Positions 24,305 to 32,677 of a DNA stretch of 64,000 nt are shown piece after piece (positions within the stretch are counted from its first letter, which is position 1; each line of letters starts with the position of its first letter). The translations under genes and the position numbers were made by a program. The stretch comes from Dechloromonas sp. (lineage in GTDB: Bacteria; Pseudomonadota; Gammaproteobacteria; Burkholderiales; Rhodocyclaceae), in NCBI GenBank assembly GCA_028687035.1, contig JAQUAX010000017.1:1-64000 (forward strand). The letters run 5' to 3'. Under the pieces are notes generated by a model. That model was not told the origin of the DNA. It did no database searches and saw only the letters and a list, made by a program, of their open reading frames with translations.

Positions 24305-26026
24305 ATGGCGCAGGGATCGAACAATAACGACGCATTCTTGGGTTCTGCCATGCAGTTCATGCAAGCCGGACAGAACATGGCGCAGCAGTTCATGGACTAC
24401 CTCGGCAAGGCGGGCGGAGCCGCTCCGGCACCGGCGGCCGATCCGCAGGCGCTGACCGCACTGCAGAAGCAGTTCATGGACCAGCAGATGTCCCTGTGGC
24501 AGGCGGTGCTGGGCAAGCATCAGGGCCAGCCAGCCAATTTTGCCGTCGCTCCCGAGCCGGGCGACCGCCGCTTCGCCGCGCCGGAGTGGCGCGACAACCC
24601 GCTGTACGACTACCTGCACCAGGCCTACCTGCTGAACACGAAATACCTGAAGGAGCTGGTCGAGCTGGCGCCGGCCCAGGACGACAAGTCGAAGAACCGC
24701 CTGCGTTTCCTCGCCCGTCAGGTGGCCGATGCGATGGCGCCGTCCAATTTTGCGGCGACCAATCCGGAATTCATCAAGCTGGCACTGGAAACCAAGGGCC
24801 AGAGCATTACCGAAGGCATCAACAACCTGATCAGGGATTTCGAGAAGGGGCGCATCTCGATGACTGACGAATCGGTCTTCGAGGTCGGCCGCAACATCGC
24901 GACCACCGAGGGGGCCGTCGTCTACGAAAACGACGTGATGCAGCTGATCCAGTATGCGCCCCTGACGCCCAAGGTCGGCACGCGGCCGCTGCTGGTCGTG
25001 CCGCCGTGCATCAACAAGTTCTACATCATGGACCTGCAGCCGGACAATTCGCTGATCCGCTACATGGTCGAGCAGGGCAATACGGTGTTCCTGGTCTCCT
25101 GGCGCAATCCGAAGGAGGCACAGGGCCAGCTGCAATGGGACGATTATCTGGAGCACGGCCCGATTGCCGCGCTGAAGGTCGTCCGCGAGATCACCCGGGT
25201 CAAGCAGGTCAATGCGCTGGGTTTCTGCGTCGGCGGCACCATCCTGACTTCGGCGCTGGCCGTGCTGAAGGCGCGCGGCGACGACGCCGCGGCGTCGCTG
25301 ACGCTGCTGACCACGCTGCTCGATTTCTCGGATACCGGCGAGATCGGCCTGTTCATCGACGAACAGGGGCTGGCCGCCCGCGAGGCGTCGATCGGCCAGG
25401 GCGGCCTGCTGCCGGCGCGCGACCTGCAGAACACCTTCTCCTTCCTGCGGGCCAACGACCTGGTCTGGAACTACGTGACCGGCAACTACCTGAAGGGGCA
25501 GAAGCCGCAGGCCTTCGACCTGCTTTACTGGAATTCCGACTCGACCAACCTGCCGGGGCCGTTCGCCTGCTGGTACATGCGCAACATGTACCTCGAGAAC
25601 AACCTGCGCGTGCCGGGCAAGCTGGCCATGTGCGGCGAGAAGGTCGATCTCGGCAAGCTCGACATGCCGGTCTATCTGCTGGCGACCCGCGAGGACCACA
25701 TTGTGCCGTGGCAGTCGTCCTATCTCGGCACCCGCCTGCTGTCCGGGCCGGTTCGTTTCGTGCTCGGCGCTTCCGGCCACATCGCCGGCGTCATCAATCC
25801 GGCGAGCAAGAACAAGCGCAGCTACTGGGTCAATGAAGATGTCAAAACCGATGCCGACGGCTGGTTGAGCGCGGCAGAAGAGAGGAAGGGCAGCTGGTGG
25901 TCCGACTGGGCCGACTGGCTGAAGCCGTTGTCCGGAGAACAGCGGACGCCGCGCAAGCCGGGAAATGCCAAATACAAGCCGATCGAACCGGCACCCGGCC
26001 GTTACGTCAAGGAACGCGCGGTATAA
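24305..26026 (+). CDS. phaC: Class I poly(3-hydroxyalkanoate) synthase
   Basis: A 573-residue synthase. The N-terminal domain (residues about 1-180) includes NPLYDYLHQAYLLNTKYL. The alpha/beta core has the lipase-like box GFCVGGT with catalytic Cys308, plus Asp464 (TREDHIVPW) and His492 (GASGHIAGVINP), giving the full Cys-Asp-His triad. It polymerises 3-hydroxyacyl-CoA into PHA at the granule surface. Length and motifs fit class I (short-chain, single-subunit). It leads phaC-phaB-phaB with 21- and 49-base gaps; phaA is not in this window. Confidence 0.97.
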   Translation: MAQGSNNNDAFLGSAMQFMQAGQNMAQQFMDYLGKAGGAAPAPAADPQALTALQKQFMDQQMSLWQAVLGKHQGQPANFAVAPEPGDRRFAAPEWRDNPLYDYLHQAYLLNTKYLKELVELAPAQDDKSKNRLRFLARQVADAMAPSNFAATNPEFIKLALETKGQSITEGINNLIRDFEKGRISMTDESVFEVGRNIATTEGAVVYENDVMQLIQYAPLTPKVGTRPLLVVPPCINKFYIMDLQPDNSLIRYMVEQGNTVFLVSWRNPKEAQGQLQWDDYLEHGPIAALKVVREITRVKQVNALGFCVGGTILTSALAVLKARGDDAAASLTLLTTLLDFSDTGEIGLFIDEQGLAAREASIGQGGLLPARDLQNTFSFLRANDLVWNYVTGNYLKGQKPQAFDLLYWNSDSTNLPGPFACWYMRNMYLENNLRVPGKLAMCGEKVDLGKLDMPVYLLATREDHIVPWQSSYLGTRLLSGPVRFVLGASGHIAGVINPASKNKRSYWVNEDVKTDADGWLSAAEERKGSWWSDWADWLKPLSGEQRTPRKPGNAKYKPIEPAPGRYVKERAV

Positions 26027-26047
26027 AACCTATCGAGGAGAAAAAAG

Positions 26048-26788
26048 ATGTCACGAGTTGCACTGATTACCGGGGGTATGGGCGGTCTCGGCGAGGCCAT
26101 CTGCATCAAGATGGCTGCGCTCGGCTACAAGGTGGTGACCACCTATTCGCCCGGCAATACCAAGGCGGCCGACTGGCTGAAGAACATGAACAACATGGGT
26201 TACGGCTTCAAGGCCTATCCGTGCGACGTCACCGATTTCGATTCGGCGAAGGCCTGCGTCGAGGCGGTCACCAAGGAAGTCGGCCCGGTCGACGTGCTGG
26301 TCAACAACGCCGGCATCACCCGTGACATGACCTTCAGGAAGATGACCAAGGCCGACTGGGATGCCGTGATGAGCACCAACCTCGATTCCGTGTTCAACAT
26401 GACCAAGCAGGTCATGGACGGCATGGTCGAACGCAAGTGGGGGCGCGTCATCAACGTGTCCTCCGTCAATGGCCAGAAGGGCGCCTTCGGCCAGACCAAC
26501 TACTCCGCGGCCAAGGCCGGCATGCACGGCTTCACGAAGGCGCTGGCCCTCGAAGTCGCCAAGCAGGGCGTCACGGTCAACACCATTTCCCCGGGCTATA
26601 TCGGCACCAAGATGGTCACCGCGATCCCGCAGGAAATCCTCGATTCCAAGATCCTGCCGCAGATTCCGGTCAACCGCCTGGGCAAGCCGGAGGAAATCGC
26701 CGGCCTGGTCGCCTACCTGGCGTCCGACGAAGCGGCCTTCGTGACCGGCGCCAATATTTCCATCAACGGCGGCCAGCACATGTTCTGA
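26048..26788 (+). CDS. phaB: Acetoacetyl-CoA reductase, copy 1
   Basis: A 246-residue short-chain dehydrogenase. The NADPH loop is TGGMGGLGEAI, with NNAGITRD, catalytic Ser in NVSSVNG, Tyr152 and Lys156 (YSAAK). It reduces acetoacetyl-CoA to (R)-3-hydroxybutyryl-CoA, the monomer for PhaC. GAGGAG lies before the ATG. It is second in the operon and clearly related to the next gene. Confidence 0.93.
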   Translation: MSRVALITGGMGGLGEAICIKMAALGYKVVTTYSPGNTKAADWLKNMNNMGYGFKAYPCDVTDFDSAKACVEAVTKEVGPVDVLVNNAGITRDMTFRKMTKADWDAVMSTNLDSVFNMTKQVMDGMVERKWGRVINVSSVNGQKGAFGQTNYSAAKAGMHGFTKALALEVAKQGVTVNTISPGYIGTKMVTAIPQEILDSKILPQIPVNRLGKPEEIAGLVAYLASDEAAFVTGANISINGGQHMF

Positions 26789-26837
26789 CCGCCGCGATCC
26801 ACTTTTACCCCGCTCTATCAACTAGGAAGGAAAAACT

Positions 26838-27581
26838 ATGACGCAACGCGTTGCTCTCGTTACCGGTGCCATGGGTGGCCTCGGTACCGCCATCTGCCAG
26901 GAACTGGCCAAGGCCGGTCACAAGGTGGTTGCCTCGTATCACCCGCAGTTCGACAACAAGGAAGAATGGCTGAAGGAAATGGCCGCCGCTGGCTTCAACG
27001 ACTTCGTCTGCGTGCCGGGCGACGTGTCTTCCCTGGAAGACTGCCAGAAGATGGTTGCCGAAGCCGAAGCCGCCTGCGGCCAGGTCGACATCCTGGTCAA
27101 CAATGCCGGCATCACCCGTGACCGCATGTTCGCCAAGATGGAAAAGGACGGCTGGGATGCCGTCATCGCCACCAACCTGACCTCGCTGTTCAACATGACC
27201 AAGCAGGTTTCCGCCAAGATGGCGGAGCGTGGCTGGGGCCGCATCATCAACATCTCGTCGGTCAACGGCGTCAAGGGCCAGGCTGGCCAGACCAACTACT
27301 CGGCCGCCAAGGCCGGCGTGATCGGCTTCACCAAGGCGCTGGCCGCCGAGCTGGCCGCCAAGGGCGTCACCGTCAACGCGATCGCCCCGGGCTACGTCGC
27401 GACCAAGATGGTCATGGCGATCAAGCCGGAAGTGCTGCAGACCATCGTCGACTCCGTGCCGATGAAGCGTCTGGCCAAGCCGGAAGAAATCGGCGGCGCC
27501 TGTGCCTACCTGGCTTCCGACATCGCTGGCTTCATGACCGGCGCCACGCTGAACATCAACGGCGGCCTGTACTACCAGTAA
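26838..27581 (+). CDS. phaB: Acetoacetyl-CoA reductase, copy 2
   Basis: A 247-residue paralog of the previous gene, with TGAMGGLGTAI, NNAGITRD, NISSVNGVKGQ, Tyr154 and Lys158. The two copies differ at many positions but keep the whole active site, so they are an old tandem duplication. AGGAAGG precedes the ATG. A strong terminator closes the operon. Separate substrate chain-length or cofactor preference is possible but not visible. Confidence 0.93.
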   Translation: MTQRVALVTGAMGGLGTAICQELAKAGHKVVASYHPQFDNKEEWLKEMAAAGFNDFVCVPGDVSSLEDCQKMVAEAEAACGQVDILVNNAGITRDRMFAKMEKDGWDAVIATNLTSLFNMTKQVSAKMAERGWGRIINISSVNGVKGQAGQTNYSAAKAGVIGFTKALAAELAAKGVTVNAIAPGYVATKMVMAIKPEVLQTIVDSVPMKRLAKPEEIGGACAYLASDIAGFMTGATLNINGGLYYQ

Positions 27582-27604
27582 TCCGGCGGTTCTTCACCGT
27601 CTCG

Positions 27605-27635
27605 CAAAGCCCGGCTTAGGCCGGGCTTTTTATTT
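27605..27635 (+). terminator. Terminator of the phaCBB operon
   Basis: AGCCCGGC pairs with GCCGGGCT around TTAG, followed by TTTTATTT. Confidence 0.9.
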
Positions 27636-27712
27636 CGGCCGAAGTCATGAAATGTTGCTGAATTTTTGCAACGCAACAGTGCCCGGGCCGTCCGGGGGGC
27701 TTATTTTTTGGC

Positions 27713-27731
27713 TATAATGCTGCGCTGCACA
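27713..27731 (+). promoter_or_regulatory. phaR -10 element and overlapping PhaR-type operator
   Basis: A perfect TATAAT (27713-27718) runs directly into TGCTGCGCTGCACA (27718-27731). Read on the other strand this is TGTGCAGCGCAGCA, sharing TGTGCAGCGCA with the Pat-like promoter. A second TGC-type block, TTGCAACGCAACA, lies at 27666-27678. Autoregulation by PhaR is inferred. Confidence 0.55.
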
Positions 27732-27755
27732 CAGACTTTAGCCGAGGAACGAAGC

Positions 27756-28298
27756 ATGTCGGAACCGGTTCGCCTGATCAAGAAGTATCCCAATCGCCGT
27801 CTTTACGATACCAAGACGAGCGCATACATCACGCTGGGGGACGTCAAGGATCTGGTGATGAAGTACGAAGTCTTCAAGGTCCTCGATGCCAAGACCTCCG
27901 AGGACCTGACGCGCAGCATCCTGCTCCAGATCATCCTCGAGGAGGAAACCGGCGGCGTGCCGATGTTCTCCAGCGAGCTGCTGTCCGGCTTCATCCGCTT
28001 CTACGGCAGCACGATGCAGGGCATGCTCGGCAAGTACCTGGAAAACAACATGAAGACCTTCGTTGATTTCCAGCAGAAGCTGCAGGAGCAGTCGCGCACC
28101 ATCTACGGCGGCGACAGCGCCAGCATGCAGGCCGATTTCTGGAACCAGTTCCTGAATTTCCAGCAGCCGGCGATGCAGAACATGATGACCGCCTACATGG
28201 ACCAGTCGAAGAAGATGTTCCAGTCGATGCAGGACCAGCTGCAGAGCCAGGTCTATAACTTCAACGTCGGCAATCCTTTCGTCCCGAAGGACAAGTAG
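27756..28298 (+). CDS. phaR: PHA synthesis repressor PhaR
   Basis: A 180-residue protein starting MSEPVRLIKKYPNRRLYDTK, the hallmark of the PHB/PHA accumulation regulator DNA-binding domain (residues about 5-65). Two further PHB-associated segments follow (FSSELLSGFIRFYGSTMQGM and a Gln/Met-rich amphipathic C-terminus, MMTAYMDQSKKMFQSMQDQ). PhaR binds both DNA and PHA: without polymer it represses phasin genes, and with polymer it is titrated. Start chosen at ATG 27756 with GAGGAACGAAGC before it. Confidence 0.95.
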   Translation: MSEPVRLIKKYPNRRLYDTKTSAYITLGDVKDLVMKYEVFKVLDAKTSEDLTRSILLQIILEEETGGVPMFSSELLSGFIRFYGSTMQGMLGKYLENNMKTFVDFQQKLQEQSRTIYGGDSASMQADFWNQFLNFQQPAMQNMMTAYMDQSKKMFQSMQDQLQSQVYNFNVGNPFVPKDK

Positions 28299-28328
28299 GC
28301 CCGTCGGTCGGGTACCATGCAGTCCGCC

Positions 28329-28358
28329 AGGCCCGCCTTTCCGGCGGGCTTTTTGTTG
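28329..28358 (+). terminator. Terminator of phaR
   Basis: GCCCGCC pairs with GGCGGGC around TTTCC, followed by TTTTTGTT. The convergent symporter gene ends 24 bases beyond. Confidence 0.88.
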
Positions 28359-28381
28359 CGCTGCCGCGATGTCCGAATGCG

Positions 28382-29614
28382 TCAGCCGCGCTCGACGAGG
28401 CGCTGGACGACGACGCTGCCGACCAGGTCGCCCTCGACATTGACCGCGGTGCGGACGGTATCCAGGATGCGGTCGATCGGCAGCAGGATGGCGATGGCCT
28501 CGGTCGGCAGGCCGACCGATTCGAGTACCAGCACCATCGACAGCATGCCGACGCTCGGGATGCCGGGGGCGCCGACCGCTCCCAGCATCGCGACGCAGAA
28601 CACGATCGCCTGGCTGGCCAGGTCGAGTTCGATGCCGGCCAGCCGGGCGACGAACAGCGCTGCTGCCGCCTCGTACAGCGCGGTACCGTCCATGTTGACG
28701 GTGGCGCCGAGCGGCACGACGAAACTGGCGATTTCCTTCTTCACGTGCAGGTGCTGCTCGGCGCAGCGCAGCGAGACCGGCAGCGTCGCCGCGCTCGAAC
28801 TGGTCGCGAAGGCGGTGAGCAGCGCGGTCCGCGAGGCCTTCAGGAAATGCACCGGGCTCATCCCGGTCAGCAGCCAGAGGATCAGCGGCAGCACGACGAC
28901 GCCGTGGAAAAGCGTGCTGCTGATGACGACGGCGATGAAATGCGCGAGGCTGGCGAGCAGCGCCGCCTGCTGCGTGGCGACCAGCTGCATCAGCAGTGCG
29001 GCCAGCCCGAGCGGCGCGAGGCGCATGATCCAGCCGACGATCCGCAGGCAGAGTTCCTGCAGTTCGTCGAGCAGGGTCCGCAGGTTGCGGTAGCGTTCGC
29101 CGCCGGCGACCAGCGCGATGCCGAGAAACAGCGCGACGACGACGACGGCCAGGATGTCGCCCTGGGCCAGCGCCTTGAACGGGTTCTGGAACAGGCCGCG
29201 CAGGAATTGCGCGATGTAGTCGGGCAGCGGCATCTGGCGCGCCTGATAGTTCTGCGTCGCTTCGGCGAACATTGCGAGCTGCAGGCCTTCGCCGGGGCGG
29301 AACAGGTGCGCGGCGCCGAAGCCGATGACGATGGCCAGCGCCATTGTCGCGAAGAAGAACAGCAGCGTCGTCGTCCACACCCGGTGCATCCGCTGGTGGG
29401 CGCTCAGGCTGGCGACGCCGGTGGCGATCGACGTGAAGATCAGCGGCACCAGCACCATGCGCAGCAGGTCGAGAAACAGGTTGCCGGCCAGGCGGGCGCC
29501 GTAAAGCGTCTGCTGTGCATGGGGCGTCGGTCCGTCGGCAGCCAGCCACAGGCCGCCGGCGATGCCGAGCGCGCAGCCGGCCAGGATCTGCAGGTTCAGT
29601 GAAATCTTCTTCAT
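28382..29614 (-). CDS. Dicarboxylate/amino acid:cation symporter (DAACS family)
   Basis: A 410-residue membrane protein with about eight spans and two re-entrant loops. Signatures are LVPLIFTSIATGVASL, the Ser-rich hairpin FATSSSAATLPVSL, and NMDGTALYEAAAALFVA, which form the substrate and sodium sites in GltPh-like carriers. It takes up C4-dicarboxylates, glutamate/aspartate or neutral amino acids with sodium or protons. The exact substrate is not readable. Monocistronic. Confidence 0.92.
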   Translation of the reverse strand: MKKISLNLQILAGCALGIAGGLWLAADGPTPHAQQTLYGARLAGNLFLDLLRMVLVPLIFTSIATGVASLSAHQRMHRVWTTTLLFFFATMALAIVIGFGAAHLFRPGEGLQLAMFAEATQNYQARQMPLPDYIAQFLRGLFQNPFKALAQGDILAVVVVALFLGIALVAGGERYRNLRTLLDELQELCLRIVGWIMRLAPLGLAALLMQLVATQQAALLASLAHFIAVVISSTLFHGVVVLPLILWLLTGMSPVHFLKASRTALLTAFATSSSAATLPVSLRCAEQHLHVKKEIASFVVPLGATVNMDGTALYEAAAALFVARLAGIELDLASQAIVFCVAMLGAVGAPGIPSVGMLSMVLVLESVGLPTEAIAILLPIDRILDTVRTAVNVEGDLVGSVVVQRLVERG

Positions 29615-29695
29615 GACGATCGTTCCGTTAGAGGCGCCATTCTAGCGGCGGCCGGCTGTGGCATCATGGCGGCCTCGTCAGTCAACGGCCCGGAA

Positions 29696-30052
29696 ATGAG
29701 CGATTTCGACACCCTGACCGCCGCATTGCGGCAATTCCGCGACGAGCGCGACTGGCGCCAGTTCCATTCGCTGCGCAACCTGATCGTGTCGCTGAATCTC
29801 GAGGCCGCCGAACTGCTCGAACTGACGCAATGGAAGAGCGACGCCGAGATCGAGGCGCTGCCGGCCGATCCGCGGAGCGGCGAGGCGCTGCGCGACGAAT
29901 GCGCCGACATCCTGCTCTACCTGCTGCTGATCGCCGATGCGGCCGGTATCGACCTGGCGGCCGCGGCCCGCGCCAAGCTGGCCAAGAACGCCCTGAAATA
30001 CCCGGTGCACAAGGCGCGCGGTACGCGCGCCAAATACACCGAGCTCGACTAG
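29696..30052 (+). CDS. MazG-like nucleotide pyrophosphohydrolase
   Basis: A 118-residue helical protein from ATG 29696. The MazG/dCTPase metal-binding pattern is seen: LNLEAAELLELTQWK (E-x2-E) and DECADILLYLLLIAD (E-x2-D). Such small enzymes hydrolyse noncanonical or damaged NTPs to the monophosphate, and the arrangement is like RS21-C6-type house-cleaning proteins. The basic tail YPVHKARGTRAKYTELD is conserved in close relatives. It stands alone. Confidence 0.88.
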   Translation: MSDFDTLTAALRQFRDERDWRQFHSLRNLIVSLNLEAAELLELTQWKSDAEIEALPADPRSGEALRDECADILLYLLLIADAAGIDLAAAARAKLAKNALKYPVHKARGTRAKYTELD

Positions 30053-30059
30053 GCCCGGA

Positions 30060-30905
30060 TCAGGCCGACTGGCTTTCCAGCGTGTAGCGCGCGCCGCTGT
30101 CCTGGGCGAGGCGAGCGACGATCGCCGGCAGCGTTTCGTGCAGCGTCTTTTCGAGCGTCCACGGCGGGTTGATGACGAACATCCCGCTGCCGTGCATGCC
30201 GAAACCGTCCCTGGCCGGCGCGCGCACTTCCAGCGTCACATGCAGCCAGCTGGCGGCGCCCAGCGCCTTCAGGCGGGCCGGCAGCTGCCGCGATTCCAGC
30301 TTGTGCAGCATCGGGTACCACAGCGCGTAGGTGCCGGTTGCGAAGCGCTTCAGCGCTTCCTGCAGTCCCTTGACGACGGCGGTGTAGTCGTCGCGCGTTT
30401 CGTAGGACGGGTCGATCAGCACCAGCGCGCGGCGCGGCGGCGGCGGCAGGATCGCCTTCAGGCCGGCGAAGCCGTCGCCGGCGGTGATCGTCACCTGGCG
30501 TCCGGCGCCCCGGAAGGCCTCCTGCAGCAGCTTGCCGTCGGTGCTGTGCAGCTCGTACAGGCGCAGCCGGTCGCCGTCGCGCAGCAGCTGGCGGGCCAGC
30601 CACGGCGAGCCCGGGTAATGGCGCAGCTGGCCGTCCGGGTTCAGCATTTTGACCTGTTCGACGTAGTCGACCGCGGCCGGCGGCAGACCGTCGGTGTCCC
30701 ACAGCCGGCCGATGCCTTCGCGCCATTCGCCGAGCTTCCGCGCGTGTTCGGATTCGAGCGCGTAGCGCCCGGCCCCGGCGTGGGTGTCGATGATCCAGAA
30801 GGGCGCAGGCTTCTCGCCCATGTAGCGGGCGATCTGCACGAGGATCAGGTGCTTGAGGACGTCGGCGTGGTTGCCGGCATGAAAGGCGTGGCGGTAGCTG
30901 AGCAT
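30060..30905 (-). CDS. rlmJ: 23S rRNA A2030 N6-methyltransferase
   Basis: A 281-residue protein with start MLSYRHAFHAGNHADVLKH and IIDTHAGAGRY (SAM site), GDGFAGL, catalytic ALVLIDPSYET and GSGMFVINPPWTL. These are diagnostic of RlmJ, which methylates A2030 of 23S rRNA. Its start codon abuts a 22-base perfect palindrome shared with the divergent DUF3301 gene. Confidence 0.95.
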   Translation of the reverse strand: MLSYRHAFHAGNHADVLKHLILVQIARYMGEKPAPFWIIDTHAGAGRYALESEHARKLGEWREGIGRLWDTDGLPPAAVDYVEQVKMLNPDGQLRHYPGSPWLARQLLRDGDRLRLYELHSTDGKLLQEAFRGAGRQVTITAGDGFAGLKAILPPPPRRALVLIDPSYETRDDYTAVVKGLQEALKRFATGTYALWYPMLHKLESRQLPARLKALGAASWLHVTLEVRAPARDGFGMHGSGMFVINPPWTLEKTLHETLPAIVARLAQDSGARYTLESQSA

Positions 30906-30927
30906 GGCGCGCAGTATACTGCGCGCC
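30906..30927. promoter_or_regulatory. Perfect palindrome forming a symmetric divergent promoter
   Basis: The 23 bases between the rlmJ and DUF3301 start codons are a perfect 22-base inverted repeat (half site GGCGCGCAGTA) plus one base. The centre AGTATACT gives TATACT, five of six to the -10 consensus, on both strands. Expected starts fall at or within two bases of each ATG, so both mRNAs would be nearly leaderless. It could instead be an operator. Confidence 0.55.
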
Positions 30928-30928
30928 C

Positions 30929-31270
30929 ATGCCCATTTACGAATCCCTTTTCCTGCTCCTCGCCGGACTCGGCGTCTGGTTCTGGCTCGACACGCTGAAG
31001 GCGCGCGAGATCGGCATCCGCGCCGCGCAGGCGGCCTGCGCCGAAGAGGGCCTGCAATTCCTCGACGACACGGTGGCCGGCGCCGGGCTGCGTTTCGCCC
31101 GCGACGGCGACGGCCGGCTGCAGCTGCGCCGCGTCTTCGTTTTCGAATACAGCGACACCGGCGACAACCGGCGTTCCGGCAGCGTCACGCTGCTCGGCCA
31201 CGCGGTCGAGTGGCTGCATGTCCGTCCCCATCTCTACGTGGTCCCGAAGAATGACGAAACCCTCCATTGA
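30929..31270 (+). CDS. DUF3301 family protein
   Basis: A 113-residue protein with one N-terminal span (ESLFLLLAGLGVWFWLDTLKARE), typical of DUF3301, and a soluble beta-rich domain (LRRVFVFEYSDTGDNRRSGSVTLLGHAVEWLHV). The function is unknown. It overlaps the mutarotase gene by 20 bases, so the two are co-transcribed. Confidence 0.87.
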   Translation: MPIYESLFLLLAGLGVWFWLDTLKAREIGIRAAQAACAEEGLQFLDDTVAGAGLRFARDGDGRLQLRRVFVFEYSDTGDNRRSGSVTLLGHAVEWLHVRPHLYVVPKNDETLH

Positions 31271-32102
31271 AACCCTCCAGTTCCACGGCATCGACGCGTT
31301 GCGCCTGAACGGCCCGCGCGGCGCCAGCGCCGTCGTCAGCCGGCTCGGCGCGCAGCTGCTGTCCTGGATCACGCCGGACGGCCGCGAGCGCCTGTTCCTG
31401 TCCGACAAGGCCGTCTTCGACGGCAGCGTCGCGATCCGCGGCGGCGTTCCGGTCTGCTTCCCGCAGTTTTCCGACCGCGGCGAGCTGCCCAGGCACGGCT
31501 TCGTGCGCACCCGCGAATGGGCGGTCGCCGCGCAGCGCTGCGGCGACGACTACGCGCTGCTGACGCTGGAAACCGCCGACGACGAGGCGACGCGCGCGCT
31601 GTGGCCGCATGCCTTCAAGCTCGAACTGACGGTGATGCTCGAAGCCGACCGCATCGATCTCGAACTGTGCGTTGCCAATCCCGGCGAGGCAGGATTCGCC
31701 TTCACCGGCGCGCTGCATACCTACCTGCGCACCATCCAGGTCGAGGACGTCGCGCTCGAAGGCCTGTACGGCCACGACTACCGCGATGCGGCCGACGGCG
31801 ACCGGATCGTCCGCGATTCCGGCACCCAGCTGACCGTCGACCGCGAAACCGACCGGGTTTACCGCGACGTGCGCCGCCCGCAGCTGCTGCAGGCCGGCAA
31901 CCTGAGCCTCGGCATCCAGAGCCAGGGCTTTCCCGACGTCGTCGTCTGGAACCCGTGGCTCGACAAATGCGCCGCGCTCGCCGACATGCCGGCCGACGGC
32001 TGGCGGCACATGCTGTGCGTCGAGGCCGCGGCGGCCGAGCGGCCGGTCGTCGTCGCTCCCGGCGAGGAGTGGTACGGACGGCAGACGCTGGTCGCCGTGT
32101 GA
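31251..32102 (+). CDS. D-hexose-6-phosphate mutarotase (YeaD-like aldose epimerase)
   Basis: A 283-residue galactose-mutarotase-fold protein. Family marks are LSWITPDGRERLFLSDKAVFDG, IRGGVPVCFPQF, the substrate His in LPRHGFVRTREW, ALHTYLRT, and the late VVVWNPWLDKC with a final catalytic Glu (LCVEAAA). It interconverts alpha and beta glucose-6-phosphate. It overlaps DUF3301. The upstream GTG/ATG would add residues inside DUF3301 and is not used. Confidence 0.92.
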   Translation: MTKPSIETLQFHGIDALRLNGPRGASAVVSRLGAQLLSWITPDGRERLFLSDKAVFDGSVAIRGGVPVCFPQFSDRGELPRHGFVRTREWAVAAQRCGDDYALLTLETADDEATRALWPHAFKLELTVMLEADRIDLELCVANPGEAGFAFTGALHTYLRTIQVEDVALEGLYGHDYRDAADGDRIVRDSGTQLTVDRETDRVYRDVRRPQLLQAGNLSLGIQSQGFPDVVVWNPWLDKCAALADMPADGWRHMLCVEAAAAERPVVVAPGEEWYGRQTLVAV

Positions 32103-32156
32103 ACCTTTGACCTGCATCGTGTTCCAACGTCCATTGCTTCGGTTATAGTTCCGCCC

Positions 32157-32582
32157 ATGCGTGCGCTGTCCCGTTTCGTCTCCCGCTGTCTGCTGCTGGT
32201 CATGCTGGCCACCGTCTTCTCGCCGAGTTTCGGCTGGGACGCGGTGCAGTCCATGGCCGGGCATGCGCACGACGAGATGTCGGCGACGGACGCTGAGCAT
32301 GCCGGGCATCACCCTGACGCCGACCAGACGGTCGCTGTCCAGCTCGCCGGCCAGGACGACGATTGCGGCGGCTGCGCCGGCCACGACGCCGCGGCCTGCG
32401 GCGACACGATGCACCATTGCTGCCCGGGCCATGTCCTCGGCCACCTGCCGGCCGGCGTCGGCCGGGGCCTCGCGCTGATGCCGGCGCCCGGCCGCGATTT
32501 CCTGCCGGTCGACGCGGTCGACCGCTACGCATCGCGCATTCCCGACGGGCTCGAACGCCCGCCCAGATACTCCGCCGTCTGA
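32157..32582 (+). CDS. His/Cys-rich exported protein leading a metal-efflux operon
   Basis: A 141-residue protein with signal peptide MRALSRFVSRCLLLVMLATVFSPSFG. The mature part is loaded with metal ligands: GHAHDEMS, EHAGHH, CGGCAGHDAA, ACGDTMHHCCPGH. It resembles CopL/DUF2946-like small periplasmic proteins found before copper or cation efflux genes, though I cannot name a family with certainty. A TATAGT at 32144-32149 ends seven bases before ATG, so the transcript may have almost no leader. Confidence 0.72.
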   Translation: MRALSRFVSRCLLLVMLATVFSPSFGWDAVQSMAGHAHDEMSATDAEHAGHHPDADQTVAVQLAGQDDDCGGCAGHDAAACGDTMHHCCPGHVLGHLPAGVGRGLALMPAPGRDFLPVDAVDRYASRIPDGLERPPRYSAV

Positions 32583-32677
32583 TCGTCGGCGGAACGCCCC
32601 CGCATTTCCCGTCCTCAAAGACGCGGCCCTGACGGGCCGGGCGTCCGCCGGTTGTTTCCATCGACCGGAGGAAATCC

